From Cylindrodendrum hubeiense (taxonomy: Eukaryota > Ascomycota > Sordariomycetes > Hypocreales > Nectriaceae), in assembly GCA_014621425.1 (NCBI GenBank), contig JAANBB010000008.1:1-64000 (forward strand): a stretch of DNA of 64,000 nt, in the 5' to 3' direction. Below, one piece after another: positions 52,607 to 64,000 of the stretch (its first letter is position 1; each line of letters begins with the position of its first letter). Position numbers and translations under genes: made by a program. Below the pieces are notes generated by a model. That model searched no databases. It was not told the DNA's origin and was given only the letters and a program-made list of their open reading frames with translations.

Positions 52607-53846
52607 ATGACTGTCAACGTGTTTGCTGTGCCTGTGTTTCTCGTCGTCTTCCGCGAGTCTCTCGAAGCTGTCATCATTGTCTCTGTGCTTTTGGCTTTTC
52701 TCAAGCAGACGCTGGATGGACCAAATGGAGATATCAAAATGTACAAGCGCCTGAGGCGCCAGGTAAGATTCTTTCCGAGATAGACCTAATATGCAATACA
52801 CTAACAAAGCGTCCATACAAGATTTGGCTTGGTACAGGCATTGGCTTCTTCATCTGTATGATCATCAGTGCTGCCCTCATAGGCGTCTTCTACACTGTTG
52901 GCAGCAATTCATGGGACAAAAACGAGTACTACTATGAGGGCGCCTTCTCCCTCTTTGCCGCAGTTATTATCACCGTCATGGGCGCTGCTCTTCTTCGTAT
53001 CGGCAAGATGCAGGACAAGTGGAGAGTCAAGCTCGCCAAGGCTCTGCAATCGCCCATCAAGCTCGGTAGTCGCGGCTGGCTGAAAGAGTTTACGGAGCGC
53101 AATGCCATGTTTCTCTTGCCCTTCATCACTGTTCTGCGTGAGGGCGTAGAGGCAGTCATTTTTGTCTCTGGTGTCACTTTTACCTCCTCCGCCAAAGCCA
53201 TCCCGCTCCCTACCATTGTCGGTCTGATCGCCGGTGGCCTTGTCGGATATCTCCTTTACAAGTAACTCGCCCTTTAACCCAGAAGCTAGTTCGGTGCTGA
53301 TTATCATACAATAGGGGTGGCTCAGTCGCACGCATCCAGGTCTTTTTGGTCGCATCCACATGTCTGCTGTATCTCGTCGCCGCTGGTCTGTTCTCCCGCG
53401 GTGTGTGGGATTTTGAGCAGCAGAAGTGGAATGAGTTCATTGGTGGTGAAGCCTCCGAGTTCGGCGCTGGAGCTGGCTCGTATGACATTGATCAGAGTGT
53501 CTGGCACGTCAACGTAAGTAATGGTGCATTCGCTTTTGGATATAACTGACATAGATAGTGCTGCGCACCCAACATTGTCAATAACGGCGGATGGAACATC
53601 TTCGCTGCCATTCTTGGCTGGACCAACTCCGCCACCTATGGCTCTGTCATCTCTTACAACCTGTACTGGATCCTAGTCGCCGCCGGGTTTATTATTATGC
53701 GCTTCAAGGAGGTCAACGGTCGATACCCGCTGATGAAGGCTAAATCTGCCGCCCCTGTCACGGCCCCAACGGCCGACAACAGCAGCGACAGCCAAGCGGG
53801 TAGTGCAAATGGCAAGGGCGTCACCGAGAAGACAACGGCGGTTTAG
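52607..53846 (+). CDS. ftrA: High-affinity iron permease (Ftr1 type)
   Basis: Exons 52607-52762, 52822-53261, 53315-53513 and 53559-53846 join to 360 residues. It starts [21 protein letters not shown], with about seven membrane segments. Two Arg-Glu-x-x-Glu motifs that bind iron in this family are visible: RESLE near residue 18 (segment 1) and REGVE (segment 4). It works in the plasma membrane in complex with the Fet3-type oxidase next door, passing ferric iron inwards. The C-terminal tail is polar and Ala/Ser-rich. Length and intron pattern are normal for filamentous fungi. Confidence 0.95.
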
Positions 53847-56045
53847 GCACAAAGGGGATCTGCGAGTGGCAAGTAACAATGATGCGTAAGGGACTATGCT
53901 TGACTTTCTAAATCTCCAGAATATTATGTAGCCAATACACTCGTACACTGGCATCCAGAGACTCATAATACGGTACGCAGTAGATAAGACCTGTGAACAA
54001 ATCACGTTTGAAGTTCCGCTTTAGATGTCCTCCCATAAAACAAGGCTTGACGATGCAGATGATGGCGAGATTTCTTATGTGGCTATGCGTAAGGGCTGCC
54101 ACGAGTGCAAATGACGCCTGCCACCCGTGCACTCCAGCTTATCTGATTCCTCTGGAGTATCTTACGATTTTGGTGTGTGGCGTTCTTGAAATTTTCAGGT
54201 GCCCGTGCATCTCTCGGATATTGGACGAGATCCGAGAAACCCTCCCTGCGCCCGTCGCGGTGTGCAGCCCTTTCACGGCAACGCGTCGCCTGACTAATAC
54301 GAGCCCGACTAAACAAATCTGCATCTGTGGTCCGATCAGTCACCTCGGCCTCCTTCTTGATCGGCCAGACGGTCCACTCCGGACGGCGCCGTCAACTCGA
54401 GCTTGTCGCATGATCATAGCCTTATAATCCACGACCGAGGAGTGTCTGGCGTGGTTTTCCCCAGCATGTCAGCACCTCCCATGCGGGTCGGAATGTTTTG
54501 GGGATCGATGGCAGAACACTACCGCCAAGATTAGGTTCGGAACACGAGAAACAGAGCTACTTGGGTGCCTTATCAATCACATCAGCAGGCTATCTTTGAG
54601 GTTAACTTGGCGCTTAATCTCAATTTTGGCACAGCAGACTGTGCCGTCTTCCATATTTGGAATGCCTGCGAGAACAGCATCTTTTAATTGTCCTACGTAC
54701 TGCGGTCGTTGTTTATATACGGATAGTATGACTCGACATGGCGTGGCGCGTGGATCCGGTTCAGGGGTCTCGTAACTTCCAGTGTTCAGATTTCAGATTG
54801 TCGGGGACTGTGCCAAGATGTGGGGGTCGGATCATCGCCGAGCTATGCTTGACATTCCCGAAATCCAATTACAGCCAGGTCTTTACGACGGGAGTTTGCT
54901 GGTCCACATCGTGAGTCTTGGAATATTTTGATGTGGGGAAGTATTACGTTGCTACAAGCATGGATATTATGGGGTCCGATCTGTGAGGGATGAAGTTCCC
55001 TGCTCAGTTGATAAGGGCTTGAGAAGGGATGCTGACATTTCACCCTCAATGAGCCAGCAATTTTAATCACTGTCAGCGCCTTATTATGTCAGCAGCTAAT
55101 TATGTCAGCAGCGTATTACGTTGAAGTTCGAGACTTACTCGATTTGTAGCGCTATTTGCAGATCCCACTCATCCAGTCCGACGCTTATGGATGGCGCTCA
55201 GGTCACTATGACCGGCCTACTGGCAACCATAACTAGGTCTCTGTGGTGAGAAGGGCATGGACCACTAATGGCTGAGCATGCTTGAAAACCCGAATAAAGG
55301 TCGCTGATGACAATGACCGATGATAATGATCATACACGATCTCAATCACGCTGCCTCAAGCCCAACCTATAGACCACGATGACTGAATAATTGTGCAGAT
55401 ACAGATCAACGACTATTCACAGGCCGAACGCGGATTGTATCGAGAATATCTGGAGCCCAATGCATGGCTGCATTCGCGGGATTTGTGTGTCGATACCGTG
55501 GTGGGTGGAGGAGAAACCGGTGAAAGAGATAACCTTTTTTCGCCCCATCATCAGTGGCTAGGTTCAGTTTCGAAAAGTGCCGACTTAAGCGGCGGATTGC
55601 CAGCTCTCGACTGATTTCGGGTAGTCGGCTCATCGCATTTCACAGACCGGCATCCCCATGTTGATGTGCCTCCTCCGCTGCATCGCAATGTGACGTAGAA
55701 ATGGAGAATAGAGAACATTATCAGGTCGTCAAATGGATGGTCTTATATAAGGGATAATTGAGGGGGTAAAGAAAAGACTGTTTCTGTTAGAACACGTTGA
55801 TATTGCTAGGAACGATAAGGAATATGACGATAAGGAAGTAAGGTTTAGACCAAACGTCTAGTCTCACTAAAGAGGTCAAAGAGTATTACTATGATCAAAG
55901 CAACAGAAGTCAAAACAACAGGGGTCAAAGCCGCAGAGGTCAAAGCAACATAAGCCAAAGCAGCAGAGGCCAAATCCTTTGAGATCCTGGCTGCGATACA
56001 TTGAATGCGATCGGATTCCTTCCATTTTCATTTCTGATTCTAAGG
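53847..56045. other. Gene-poor stretch between ftrA and the gene relic
   Basis: No exon series or motif is found. Near 55880-55970 there is a short irregular run of gtcaaag-type repeats (gaggtcaaag, aagtcaaaac, ggggtcaaag). Nothing is called. Confidence 0.45.
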
Positions 56046-56327
56046 TTAAGATGCAATGACATACTCGCAGAAGCTGTGGAGCGTCTCTCCTACATATTCC
56101 TTGGGCGTAATTTGCGTATGCGTATGGATCTTAGGCTCGGAATCTGGCCAATCAATCTTGTATCGTTTTAGTTCGGGTGACCCGAGACGGCCCCAGTAGT
56201 CAGTCCCGCCGGGTTTGCATTGCGCCTTGATTGGGGCCAGATACGCAAGTGGATCGAAGATGTGATGGGGAGCCTCCGTATTGCCTGGGTCGTTGTGGAT
56301 AGGAAGTAGGGATGGAGGGGATATGAA
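56046..56327 (-). pseudogene. C-terminal coding fragment, possible gene relic
   Basis: A 93-codon open frame ending in TAA (56048-56046) and lacking any ATG. It reads like a real protein tail (FDPLAYLAPIKAQCKPGG, then YWGRLGSPELKRYKIDWP) with no low-complexity character. An acceptor-like acccag lies just upstream of NTEAPHH, so it may be a last exon. I found no matching upstream exons between here and 57337. The style suggests a flavin-reductase-like protein, but I cannot assign a family with confidence. Confidence 0.4.
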
Positions 56328-57337
56328 TCAGGCAGCTGGTTGCACGTTTGACCGTGTTCTAGGATAGTGACAGTGGCATGTTTGAATGTCCGTCGGTCTT
56401 GGGGGATTGTGTATATACGACAACGTCAGAAAAAGCAAGTGCTCTCAATCCCATGTGAGGAAGACGCATGGCACTCGAAACGTACTTGGCTGTGTCGGTG
56501 ATGGATGGATATCAACGCCCTTTGGCCAATTGGGAAGGTCATGTACCTGGACATACGAATTGCTGTGATAGGATGCACATACGCTCTGGGACGAAATGGG
56601 ATGCACAGGCAACAGGCACCACTCTGAACCCACATATTGCAGATAGCACCTGTAGGTTGTACCACTCACGATCCAGACCACGTGCACCGGAGCAATTCAG
56701 ACCCTGGAATCATCCAATGCAAACGCAGGTTATCTCTCAAGATAAGCAGGGTTAGGGAGCAAAAGTCAGGCCAAAACCCTGTGGGGCTTGAGGCTCTCTC
56801 CGGCTCCCCAGCTACCCACGGACCTCTTGACACTCGGGCCGCGGCGGCCGGAACGTAATATCTACCAACTTTGTCGTGACACACACACGTTGGGCTTACA
56901 TTTGATAGACCCCCTTGTCGGGCGAAGCTGACAAACAGGGAAGCTGATTGGACGTCCCGAGCTTCTGTTTCTAGATCATTTGCCAAGAACCTTGGATCCT
57001 AGATTCTGTCATCTAAGGATCGAGTAAGCGAGAACCTTCTGCCACACGTAGGGATATGCTGGGCAAAAGAAGGGAGCAGGCCCCAAGGAAGGTTCTTGGT
57101 CGTAGGGGTGAGTGGTTCGAGAGGGTCGAAGGAATGGTGGTGCCTGGGACGGGAACGGCCGTCTTTTTGATTTCGCTGAACGCATTGCGCATGTGAACGA
57201 GGTATAAGATAATAGCGGCCCCAGACACTATGTATGACATGCGTCAGAGCGTCAAGGCATCTGCCAGAGCAGCCTAGCCACGTTCTCCTCTCATTGAGAG
57301 CCTTCCTTCTTTACTCACTTCCATAAGTCGACGAGCT
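56328..57337. other. Promoter region of the ferric reductase gene
   Basis: No gene is seen. It has GATAAG/GATAA motifs (about 56743 and 57206) but no full ATCWGATAA match, unlike the fetC/ftrA promoter. Confidence 0.45.
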
Positions 57338-59577
57338 ATGCTGTTCTCGCCGTTTGCCGCAGCAGCAGCGCTCTGCTTGCTCCCCATCGCATCAGGGGAG
57401 CTCCTTGCCGGCTATGGACTCACACTATACAAACCTCCTTGCGCCTATGCGTGTGCCAACGCAGTTCCTCCCATGGTGGACTGTCCCGAATTCGACGGCA
57501 TGACAGAGGCGGAACTCATACAAGCTACACCATCCGGCCAATGTCTAGGCAACGACACTTCATATCTCAGTACCGTGGCATGGTGCATTAACCATCGTTG
57601 TGAAAGCGTCGAGCTATGGAAAATTGAAAAGTTCTGGGACACCAAATTTCTCGCTGGTCCGAATGATGGTGATGTGGTTTTGAGGTATACGTACCAAGAA
57701 GCCATACAACAAGCCAACCAGACAAAAGACATGACATCATTAACCAAGAATGACGTGTCGCTGAACGGAACCATGTTTGTGTCAGATGATCTCTACACCG
57801 GACATCTCACTATGGTCTTGACGGATATCAAACAAAGCACCAATAACTCCAAGTACCCGTGAGTCAGATCAACACCCACTGACGCCATAGAGTCCATGAC
57901 TGACGTATCTCGATACTATCTAGTCTGATGGTTTTCCTCTCCTGTGTCATTATCCCGATCGGCTTCTCTTTCCTTCGGCTGCTTCCTTTCCCCACCAAGC
58001 TTAGGAGCAAGTTCTACGCCTATGTCATCGATCCTCCTATCTTTGGAAAACGCCACAGTGTGCCCGTGCTAGGGCTTGGCTTTGTTCCGACCCGTGGCCA
58101 GGCACTCTTCATCATGTACATCATCGCAATCAACATTGTCGCCTGTTGCGCCGACACTCCCCACTTTAATCCGAACCCGAATGCTCGGGGTGGTCACCTA
58201 AGTGATCAAAACAAATACATCCCAGGCCGTATTGGCGCTGTGTCACTGGCCAACGTCCCGCTTCTCATCCTCTACGCCGGAAGAAACAGTCTGTTGCTGT
58301 GGCTTACCAACTGGTCGCATTCGACATTCTTGCTTCTCCACCGATGGATTGGCACAATCTGTGCTATCGAGGGCATTGCGCACTCTCTTATATGGCTGAC
58401 GAGATGCGTTCGCATGGGTCTCTTGACTGAGCAATCAAAACTCTCTTATTGGTATTGTGGCGTTATTGCGACTCTAGCAATGACTCTTCTAATCACGCTT
58501 GCAAACCTTCGAATCCGAAAGGCGGCATATGAAGCCTTTCTCATTGGACATATTTTCTTGGCCATCATAGCCTTCATCGGTGCTTACTATCACTTGGTGT
58601 ATGCCTTTAAGGTTGAGGTTAGCGTGGGGTTCATCGTCTGGATATACATCGCCATGGGTATCTGGGGATTTGACCGGCTACTTCGGATCATTCGCATTAG
58701 CAAGCATGGACTCAAGAGGGCATATATCACTGCAGTTGATGAGGAGCATATCCGGGTTGATATTCCCGGTGTCGCTTGCCATGGCTACTGCTACGCCTAC
58801 TTCCCTACTTTGTCATGGCGAATGTGGGAGAATCACCCATTCTCTGTTGTGAGTTGTAACTCTGTTTACAGCAAACGGTATTTGTCAGAGTCCATGAAAT
58901 TTCACTCAGACAGTGAGGGTTCGACCCCAGCTTTGGGAATACACTCGGACACTTCAAAAGAAACCGTGCGCGTCACAGAAAAACCCGCGTCTACTCCTGG
59001 CATCAATCAACCACAATGCGGAGTGAGTCTCATTATTCGCGTCCATGATAGCATGACTAGACGACTCGCAGCCAAGGCTGGTGTTCTCAATGGAATCCCG
59101 TTTCTTATTGAAGGAAGTTACGGTCAGGAAGCAGGCAAGACCTACCTCCAAAACAGTAATCACGACTTCACACCAACTCCCGAGTACCCCAATACTATCT
59201 TCCTCGCTGGAGGAGTCGGAATCACCGCTGTACTACCTGCACTCAACAACACGGTGCAACTCTTCGGCCCCATTGGAACTACTAAGTTGTATTGGGGGCT
59301 TCGGCATCAAGGGCTGGTTGACACTGTCGAGAGCATGCTTGCTGAAACAGATGGCTTAACGCCGAAATGGGGCCATATCGAGACACACATTTCAGTCGGA
59401 TCGCGTATCAACGTCAGACAGGTCCTGGAGGATGAATTATCACAGGCTGGAAGTGCTGGCACAACAATTATAGCCTGTGGGTCACTGTCTATGTGCGACG
59501 ATGTTCGATGCACAGCCGTAGACCTTGCGCGACGTGGAGTGACATTGAGATACGTGGAGACTCTTTGCACGTGGTAA
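57338..59577 (+). CDS. Ferric-chelate reductase (FRE family)
   Basis: Exons 57338-57858 and 57924-59577 join to 724 residues. Signal peptide (about 1-20, MLFSPFAAAAALCLLPIASG), then a Cys-containing outer domain, a heme-binding membrane domain with paired His (in STFLLLHRWIGTICAIEGIAH and FLIGHIFLAII...YYHLVY), the FAD-binding ENHPFSV and the NAD(P)H-binding GGVGITAVLP. It reduces extracellular ferric or cupric ions, giving Fe(II) to FetC/FtrA and Cu(I) to Ctr-type copper transporters. With fetC and ftrA it completes a reductive iron uptake set within 10 kb. Which metal it prefers cannot be read. Confidence 0.92.
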
Positions 59578-61102
59578 TTTGAGATATCTCGTTGAGAAGT
59601 GAGAATTGGCCGGTAGTCGCAACAGTTACGCGACACGGAGGAGTTTAGGCCTTATTTTATAATTATGAGCGAGATAGAATTTTATATCCCCCTGTATATT
59701 TGAATATGGACACGACCGCACCTTGATGGATTTGGTGAATGCATGTTTGGCACAATTTTGGGTTTAGTGTTGGATAGGCGGACATCCCAAGAGGGAACCC
59801 ACAAATACGCTGGTGATCAGGCACGTTTCTTCCATCGCCGCATCTCCATTGGGCTCATCCATTGTACCACCTCTATTAATATGCGAAGTCCTGCACCTCG
59901 GATTTATGCGACGTCGGTGAACGAAATGAGATGCTGAGATGTGTGGAGTCGCAATACGAGAAACATGGGTACGGGTCGTACTGGTGTCTCAACAAACCAC
60001 GGAAGCGCTGCGAACTATGGCCTGGATTGGGCTAGTCCCATTCCTCACAGGGCAAAGATGGCCGTCATAAAGCCATTAACCTTTGAAGATTTGTCAGGGT
60101 GCCTCTTCAGGAGAGGATAACCGTAATACAGGTGGGGTCCCCCGGTAATTATATCTCCCTTCACTGAGGGATTTATGTCTCCGAGTCCGGCAATGCACAG
60201 TCCGTAAGAACACTACGGAATCTAGTCCCTAGTATCTCAATAGCGGTCTGAATATTCCACCTTGTTGATCGGTATTTGTACTACGGCTTCTAGGCACTTG
60301 CTCAACGATCTGTTCCAGCTCCAACAAATTGACGTCTAGAGAATGTGAATTTCAAGACTTTGAAGCGGAAATTGAATAGAGAAAACGCTGAATTTCTCGA
60401 TTTTAGCAGACCAAGTTATCTTGTCTACTGTTCAGGCTGTAGATTCTTCAGATCCGGGGTATGGATACCGTACCTAGGAAGATCGTTCCGAACTCCGAAG
60501 GCATCCCCAGAAAAATGTACGCCAAGTTTTCACGGTTACAATTTGAGTGGTGTCATAAATGTGCTTGGCGCGCCTAGTAGGGAACTACTGTCATATTAGG
60601 GTCACAGTGGGTTGATGCCAAGTCTGCTAGATGATGCCCATTACCCACTCCTGTTACCGAGCTCCACCCCAGATTGAGTTTTGTGGTATTTTTTTTATCA
60701 GATGAATGATAATCAGTAGGACGATTGAGGCAATACGACCGTGATGATATGTGTGAATGTGACTTTTAGAGCCACCCGAGTGGGCTCGGCCCCGCCTTTT
60801 AAGGAAGCGTGTGCACTCGCAAGGTCTTTCTCGCTAGCTAATGTGTGCTGAGTTCAGTTTCAGAAATACGAAGCAGAATTCACACTCCCTTGGGGCCTGA
60901 TGGTACGCATCTGGGGAGCTCACCATGGTTTAGTGTACCTGTAACCTTGAAGGAGACTAACCAATGTGGATCCATCAGGATGTCCCTTCGTACCGTATAT
61001 AATCAGTGTCTCTGTCTGGTTTCCCCCAACATCGGCAGTGATTCGCAGTTGTACTTCCCATTCTGAGTCACGCAGGGAGGGTTGAGCCCCCATAATTCGA
61101 CA
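59578..61102. other. Intergenic, reductase to MFS gene
   Basis: No gene is supported. One further match to the SreA consensus (TTATCAGAT) is at 60695-60703, about 400 bp upstream of the next gene. Confidence 0.45.
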
Positions 61103-63118
61103 ATGGCAGACAGCAAGATTAGACGTAAGTTAGCAAAGGCCTTACAAAGGTTTTACCTGGGATAACTTCTGATGTTGCAAAGGCTTTTTCCTTGGCGAAG
61201 CAGCCAAGTCAAAGGAAGAACGGCGACTGGTTCAGAAGATAGGTATGCGTGTCCAAACTTCCTATTTAGCCCAACACATCGCTCACAATGGAACTCACGG
61301 GTAGATTTCTTCATTCTGGTAATTAAGACACAATCCCCGTCTCCATATCTATCTCACCATAGTTTTAGACATATTGCTGTTTCAGCTACTTTTTCAACTT
61401 TCTCGGTAAGCATTCAGCCATATACCCCGGAGCTGAACACGGAATTGACTTGCAGTAAAGATCGGGCTGCGTTCGCAAATGCATATGTAAGTACAGCCTG
61501 TAAGGCCTTTTTGCTTTGTCATGCTAATATTCACCACCATCTAGGTTGCAGGCCTTCGCGAGGCTTTGAATATGACTGCGAAGGATTACAATACAGTTCT
61601 CTCCGTGACGACGGCCGGGTATGTTCTACGTTGACACTCTACATCATGGCCGTTCAGCAACTAACTGTCTTCTCGGTGAAGAATGGCAATTGGCCAGATT
61701 CCGCATGGTCTCATTATCCAGAAAATCCCCCCAAGAATATGGCTACCATCAATGGTAGTCGTATAGGCAGGATTGACGGTACGCCATGCTTGATTCACGA
61801 GTAGCTGCAGGACTGACACATCTGTTAGATGACGAGTGCAGCTGTGAAAACTACAACGCAACTTTGCGTCATCCGTTTCCTCCTGGGACTGACAGAGGCT
61901 AGTACCTACGCAGGAACAATTTACATCATCGGTTCGTGGTATAAGCCCCTGGAAATTGCCAAGCGGACTGCGATTTTTACCGCATCAGGACAGGTCGGCA
62001 CAATGTTTGCCGGAGTTATGATGGCCGCCATCTACAAAGGCATGGGTGGACTGGGTGGCCTTGGGGGTTGGCAATGGGTCTTCATCATTGGTGCGTATTA
62101 GTCCAAATTGCATGAAGCCAATCACTGATGCCCTTTAAGATGGAATCATTACCCTGCCCATCGCTATTTTCGGATTCTTTTACTTCCCTGATATCCCCGA
62201 AAATACTAAGGCCAGGTACCTTTCGGAGTCGGAAAAGAAATTAGCACGGGATCGATTGCCTACTATTACGCCCGATGGTCATAGCATCCACCCGTGGTCG
62301 TTGATGAAGCGCCTTCTGCTCACGCCGACGTTGTGAGTTGATCAATTATCCCGGACGTTTCGTGTTACTCATACAATTTTAGCTGGATTCTTGTCTTCTG
62401 GTCACCAGTCTGTGCTACACTTGAAGCCTTCTCTGTGCAAAACAACTTCTTGATCTGGCTCAAATACCAGTCGGAGCACTTCACGCAGAGCCAGATCAAC
62501 ACTTATCCTTTGGGTGTGCAAGCAGTTGGCATTGTCTCGAACATGCTCGCTGCATGGCACATGGACGTAACGGGTACACGCATACCAATGGCCATCCTAG
62601 CCTGCATGCTGCAGCTGATATGCGCTATTATGCTTTTGGTTCCTACATTGCCATTTGCCGGGACCTTTTTTGCCTTTTACCTATCCGGAACCGCATACAT
62701 GGTCAACCCGTTGATTTTTGGCTGGGCAAACATCGTCTTGCAGCGTAGCGGCGATGATGCTGTACGCAGCGTAACACTTTACTCCATGAATGTCGGGTCG
62801 ATGGTCATGTATACGTTTTGGGGCATTGCTCTATATTCGGCTGGGGATGCACCGTACTGGAAGAAGGGATCGACTGCTATGATTGTGTGTTGCTTTGTCA
62901 TGCTCGGTTATATGTGGGTTGTTTACAGGGTCAGACCCCATTGGTATCATGATCTTGAGAGACAAGTACTAACATGATTTTAGCTGGATAAGCATACCCT
63001 TCGAAAGTACTCGAGCTTGACACCTGATGATGCCGAAAATATCAGCGAGAACAATGCTTTAGGCTTAGAGAAGGTGACCCGAGAGACTATGAAGGACGTT
63101 AAGACTGAAAGCTCTTAG
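61103..63118 (+). pseudogene. MFS transporter, pantothenate/allantoate (Dal5/Liz1) type, in-frame TAG
   Basis: Eleven exons: 61103-61124, 61183-61242, 61305-61318 (only 14 nt), 61369-61405, 61461-61486, 61545-61618, 61682-61778, 61829-62090, 62140-62332, 62383-62929 and 62984-63118, giving 488 codons. Family reading is clear: FNFLDRAAFANAYVAGLREA, NMTAKDYNTVLS, GQIPHGLIIQKIPPRIWLPS, GSWYKPLEIAKRTAIF. At 61764-61766 the codon is TAG where the family has Trp (SMVVV-stop-AGLTMTS). An alternative donor gtagtc at 61755 would skip eight codons including the stop and keep the frame. So it is either a pseudogene by one TGG-to-TAG change or a gene rescued by splicing. All other exons are open, so any damage is recent. 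Substrate: probably a small carboxylate such as pantothenate; not certain. Confidence 0.75.
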
Positions 63119-63518
63119 TGGTTTGAAGAATTGGCACCAAGGGGTGCAGGCCACGAATAGAAGTCAGAACACCCCCCTGTTTTCATTCGAGCTATATTGG
63201 AGACAGTCGGACTTATATCAAAGAGCTCGGTATAACTTTGTGGCTATAATCGATACACATTTTAATCCACCGTTTTAACGCTGTGACTGTTCGTCCTTGT
63301 GTCGACGACGTCACTAAAGTCCAGCCAGGTGAATATCCCTGGCTTCCGAGCTTATTGGCGCACCCTCTACGCATCACAACTTAACGAAAGGCAATTAACA
63401 TAGCGATAGCCACATTGTCATAACTTGCCTTGTATTCTATTCGTTGAAAGACACCACGGAGACGGAAGTGTCACATTTCGACCCAGCTAGAGATTTCAGG
63501 ACACTAACGATTTTCAAT
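63119..63518. other. Convergent intergenic region
   Basis: 3' flanks of the MFS gene and the ankyrin gene. Nothing is seen. Confidence 0.4.
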
Positions 63519-64000
63519 CTACTCTGAGCTATGGGAATCGACATCCTCAGCACCTTGATCCCGCAGCATCTGAATTATGGCTTTGTTGCCTTGCCATACC
63601 GCCGCCCGAAATGCTGTGACGAAAGATCCACCTCGGGCATTGATATCGGCGCCTCGGTCCAGTAGTATCCGGAAGGCCTCTTCCTTGCCTACTGCTGCTG
63701 CTGCTTGAAGTGCTGTGCCATAGCTCGGATGTGAGATACGGACATCGGCATCTCTGTCTAACAGTACCTGGAAGATCTCATCCTTACCTGCTACTATTGC
63801 TGCATGGAGTGCTGTGCCACGGCGTCCGCCTATCATATTAATATTTGCGCCTTTCTCCAGTGGCATTTGGACCGTTTCTTTTTCACCCTCTTCTGCTGCT
63901 GAATATAGCAACGTATCATAGTCTCCCCTGATGTCATCAATATCAGCACCTCTGTCCAGCAGAATGTCAAAGACCACTCGATGGTCATGTGCATCTGCTG
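63519..64000 (-). CDS. Ankyrin-repeat protein, C-terminal part (cut by window edge)
   Basis: The frame is open to the right edge (the sequence before VVFDILLDRGADID is also in frame), so the gene begins outside the window. At least four repeats of about 33-35 residues are visible, with GTALHAAIVAGKDEIFQVLLDRDADV and GTALQAAAAVGKEEAFRILL as clear units; the last, around FVTAFRAAVWQGN, is less regular. It ends DVDSHSSE before the stop at 63519. Ankyrin repeats bind other proteins. In fungi such arrays often end NLR-like proteins, but no partner domain can be seen here. The first repeat (RGDYDTLLYSAAEEG) is the most diverged. Confidence 0.85.
   Translation of the reverse strand, partial: ADAHDHRVVFDILLDRGADIDDIRGDYDTLLYSAAEEGEKETVQMPLEKGANINMIGGRRGTALHAAIVAGKDEIFQVLLDRDADVRISHPSYGTALQAAAAVGKEEAFRILLDRGADINARGGSFVTAFRAAVWQGNKAIIQMLRDQGAEDVDSHSSE

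Noticed and set aside
55880..55980. Run of gtcaaag-like repeats as a regulatory array
   Set aside because: Units are irregular in spacing and sequence, with no gene nearby whose promoter they would form.
61764..61766. TAG read as a recoded codon
   Set aside because: Stop-codon recoding at TAG is not expected in these fungi. Nonsense mutation, sequencing error or an alternative donor are simpler.
1..64000. CRISPR arrays or bacterial operons
   Set aside because: The window is clearly eukaryotic (spliced genes throughout), and no direct repeat array with regular unique spacers was seen.

Overview
The window reads as a filamentous ascomycete chromosome, most likely a Eurotiomycete (Aspergillus/Penicillium type), probably near a chromosome end or in another accessory region. 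The basis is short GT-AG introns (about 45-90 nt), fungus-specific families (LaeA-like methyltransferases, siderophore-type MFS transporters, FetC/FtrA, a CrmA-type isocyanide synthase) and a repeat-rich, gene-poor left third with signs of cytosine-to-thymine decay. The species cannot be named from the sequence alone.

Positions 1-24,000 are gene-poor. The main feature is a dispersed family of small two-exon genes that I do not recognise. Six minus-strand copies (991-1371, 5665-6028, 7624-7978, 9952-10276, 13489-13868, 18538-18910) have a 44-nt first exon, a phase-2 intron and a second exon with a shared core around Arg-Met-Gln-Asn-Pro-Ser-Tyr. A seventh copy on the plus strand (23173-23590) has lost its ATG, and an eighth locus (about 14341-15011) keeps only the flanks, with the gene deleted. 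The same stretch holds a 12-exon LaeA-like methyltransferase (15576-17175), two 190-bp solo LTRs with perfect 5-bp target duplications, a 47-bp minisatellite, other tandem repeats and long hairpins.

Positions 24,000-64,000 are gene-rich and concentrate on metals and secondary metabolism. In order: a secreted copper-type quercetin dioxygenase; a siderophore-type MFS transporter; a LaeA-like methyltransferase; a PigL_N-domain protein; a 1,636-residue isocyanide synthase/NRPS-like enzyme with CrmA architecture (isocyanide synthase, adenylation, thiolation, acyltransferase); a divergent alcohol acetyltransferase; an alpha/beta hydrolase; a second siderophore-type MFS transporter of the same length; an NmrA-like protein; a divergent ferroxidase/iron permease pair (fetC/ftrA); a ferric reductase; and a pantothenate/allantoate-type MFS gene with an in-frame TAG. 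An ankyrin-repeat gene runs off the right edge.

The genes suggest a trace-metal island. A valine-isocyanide-type pathway (known in A. fumigatus to be induced by copper starvation) sits between two siderophore-family transporters and beside a complete reductive iron uptake set. Two matches to the SreA consensus ATCWGATAA lie in the fetC/ftrA promoter. Single matches to the MacA-type motif TGTGCTCA lie upstream of the acetyltransferase and of the second transporter. Joint regulation is inference; the gene structures are read directly from the sequence.
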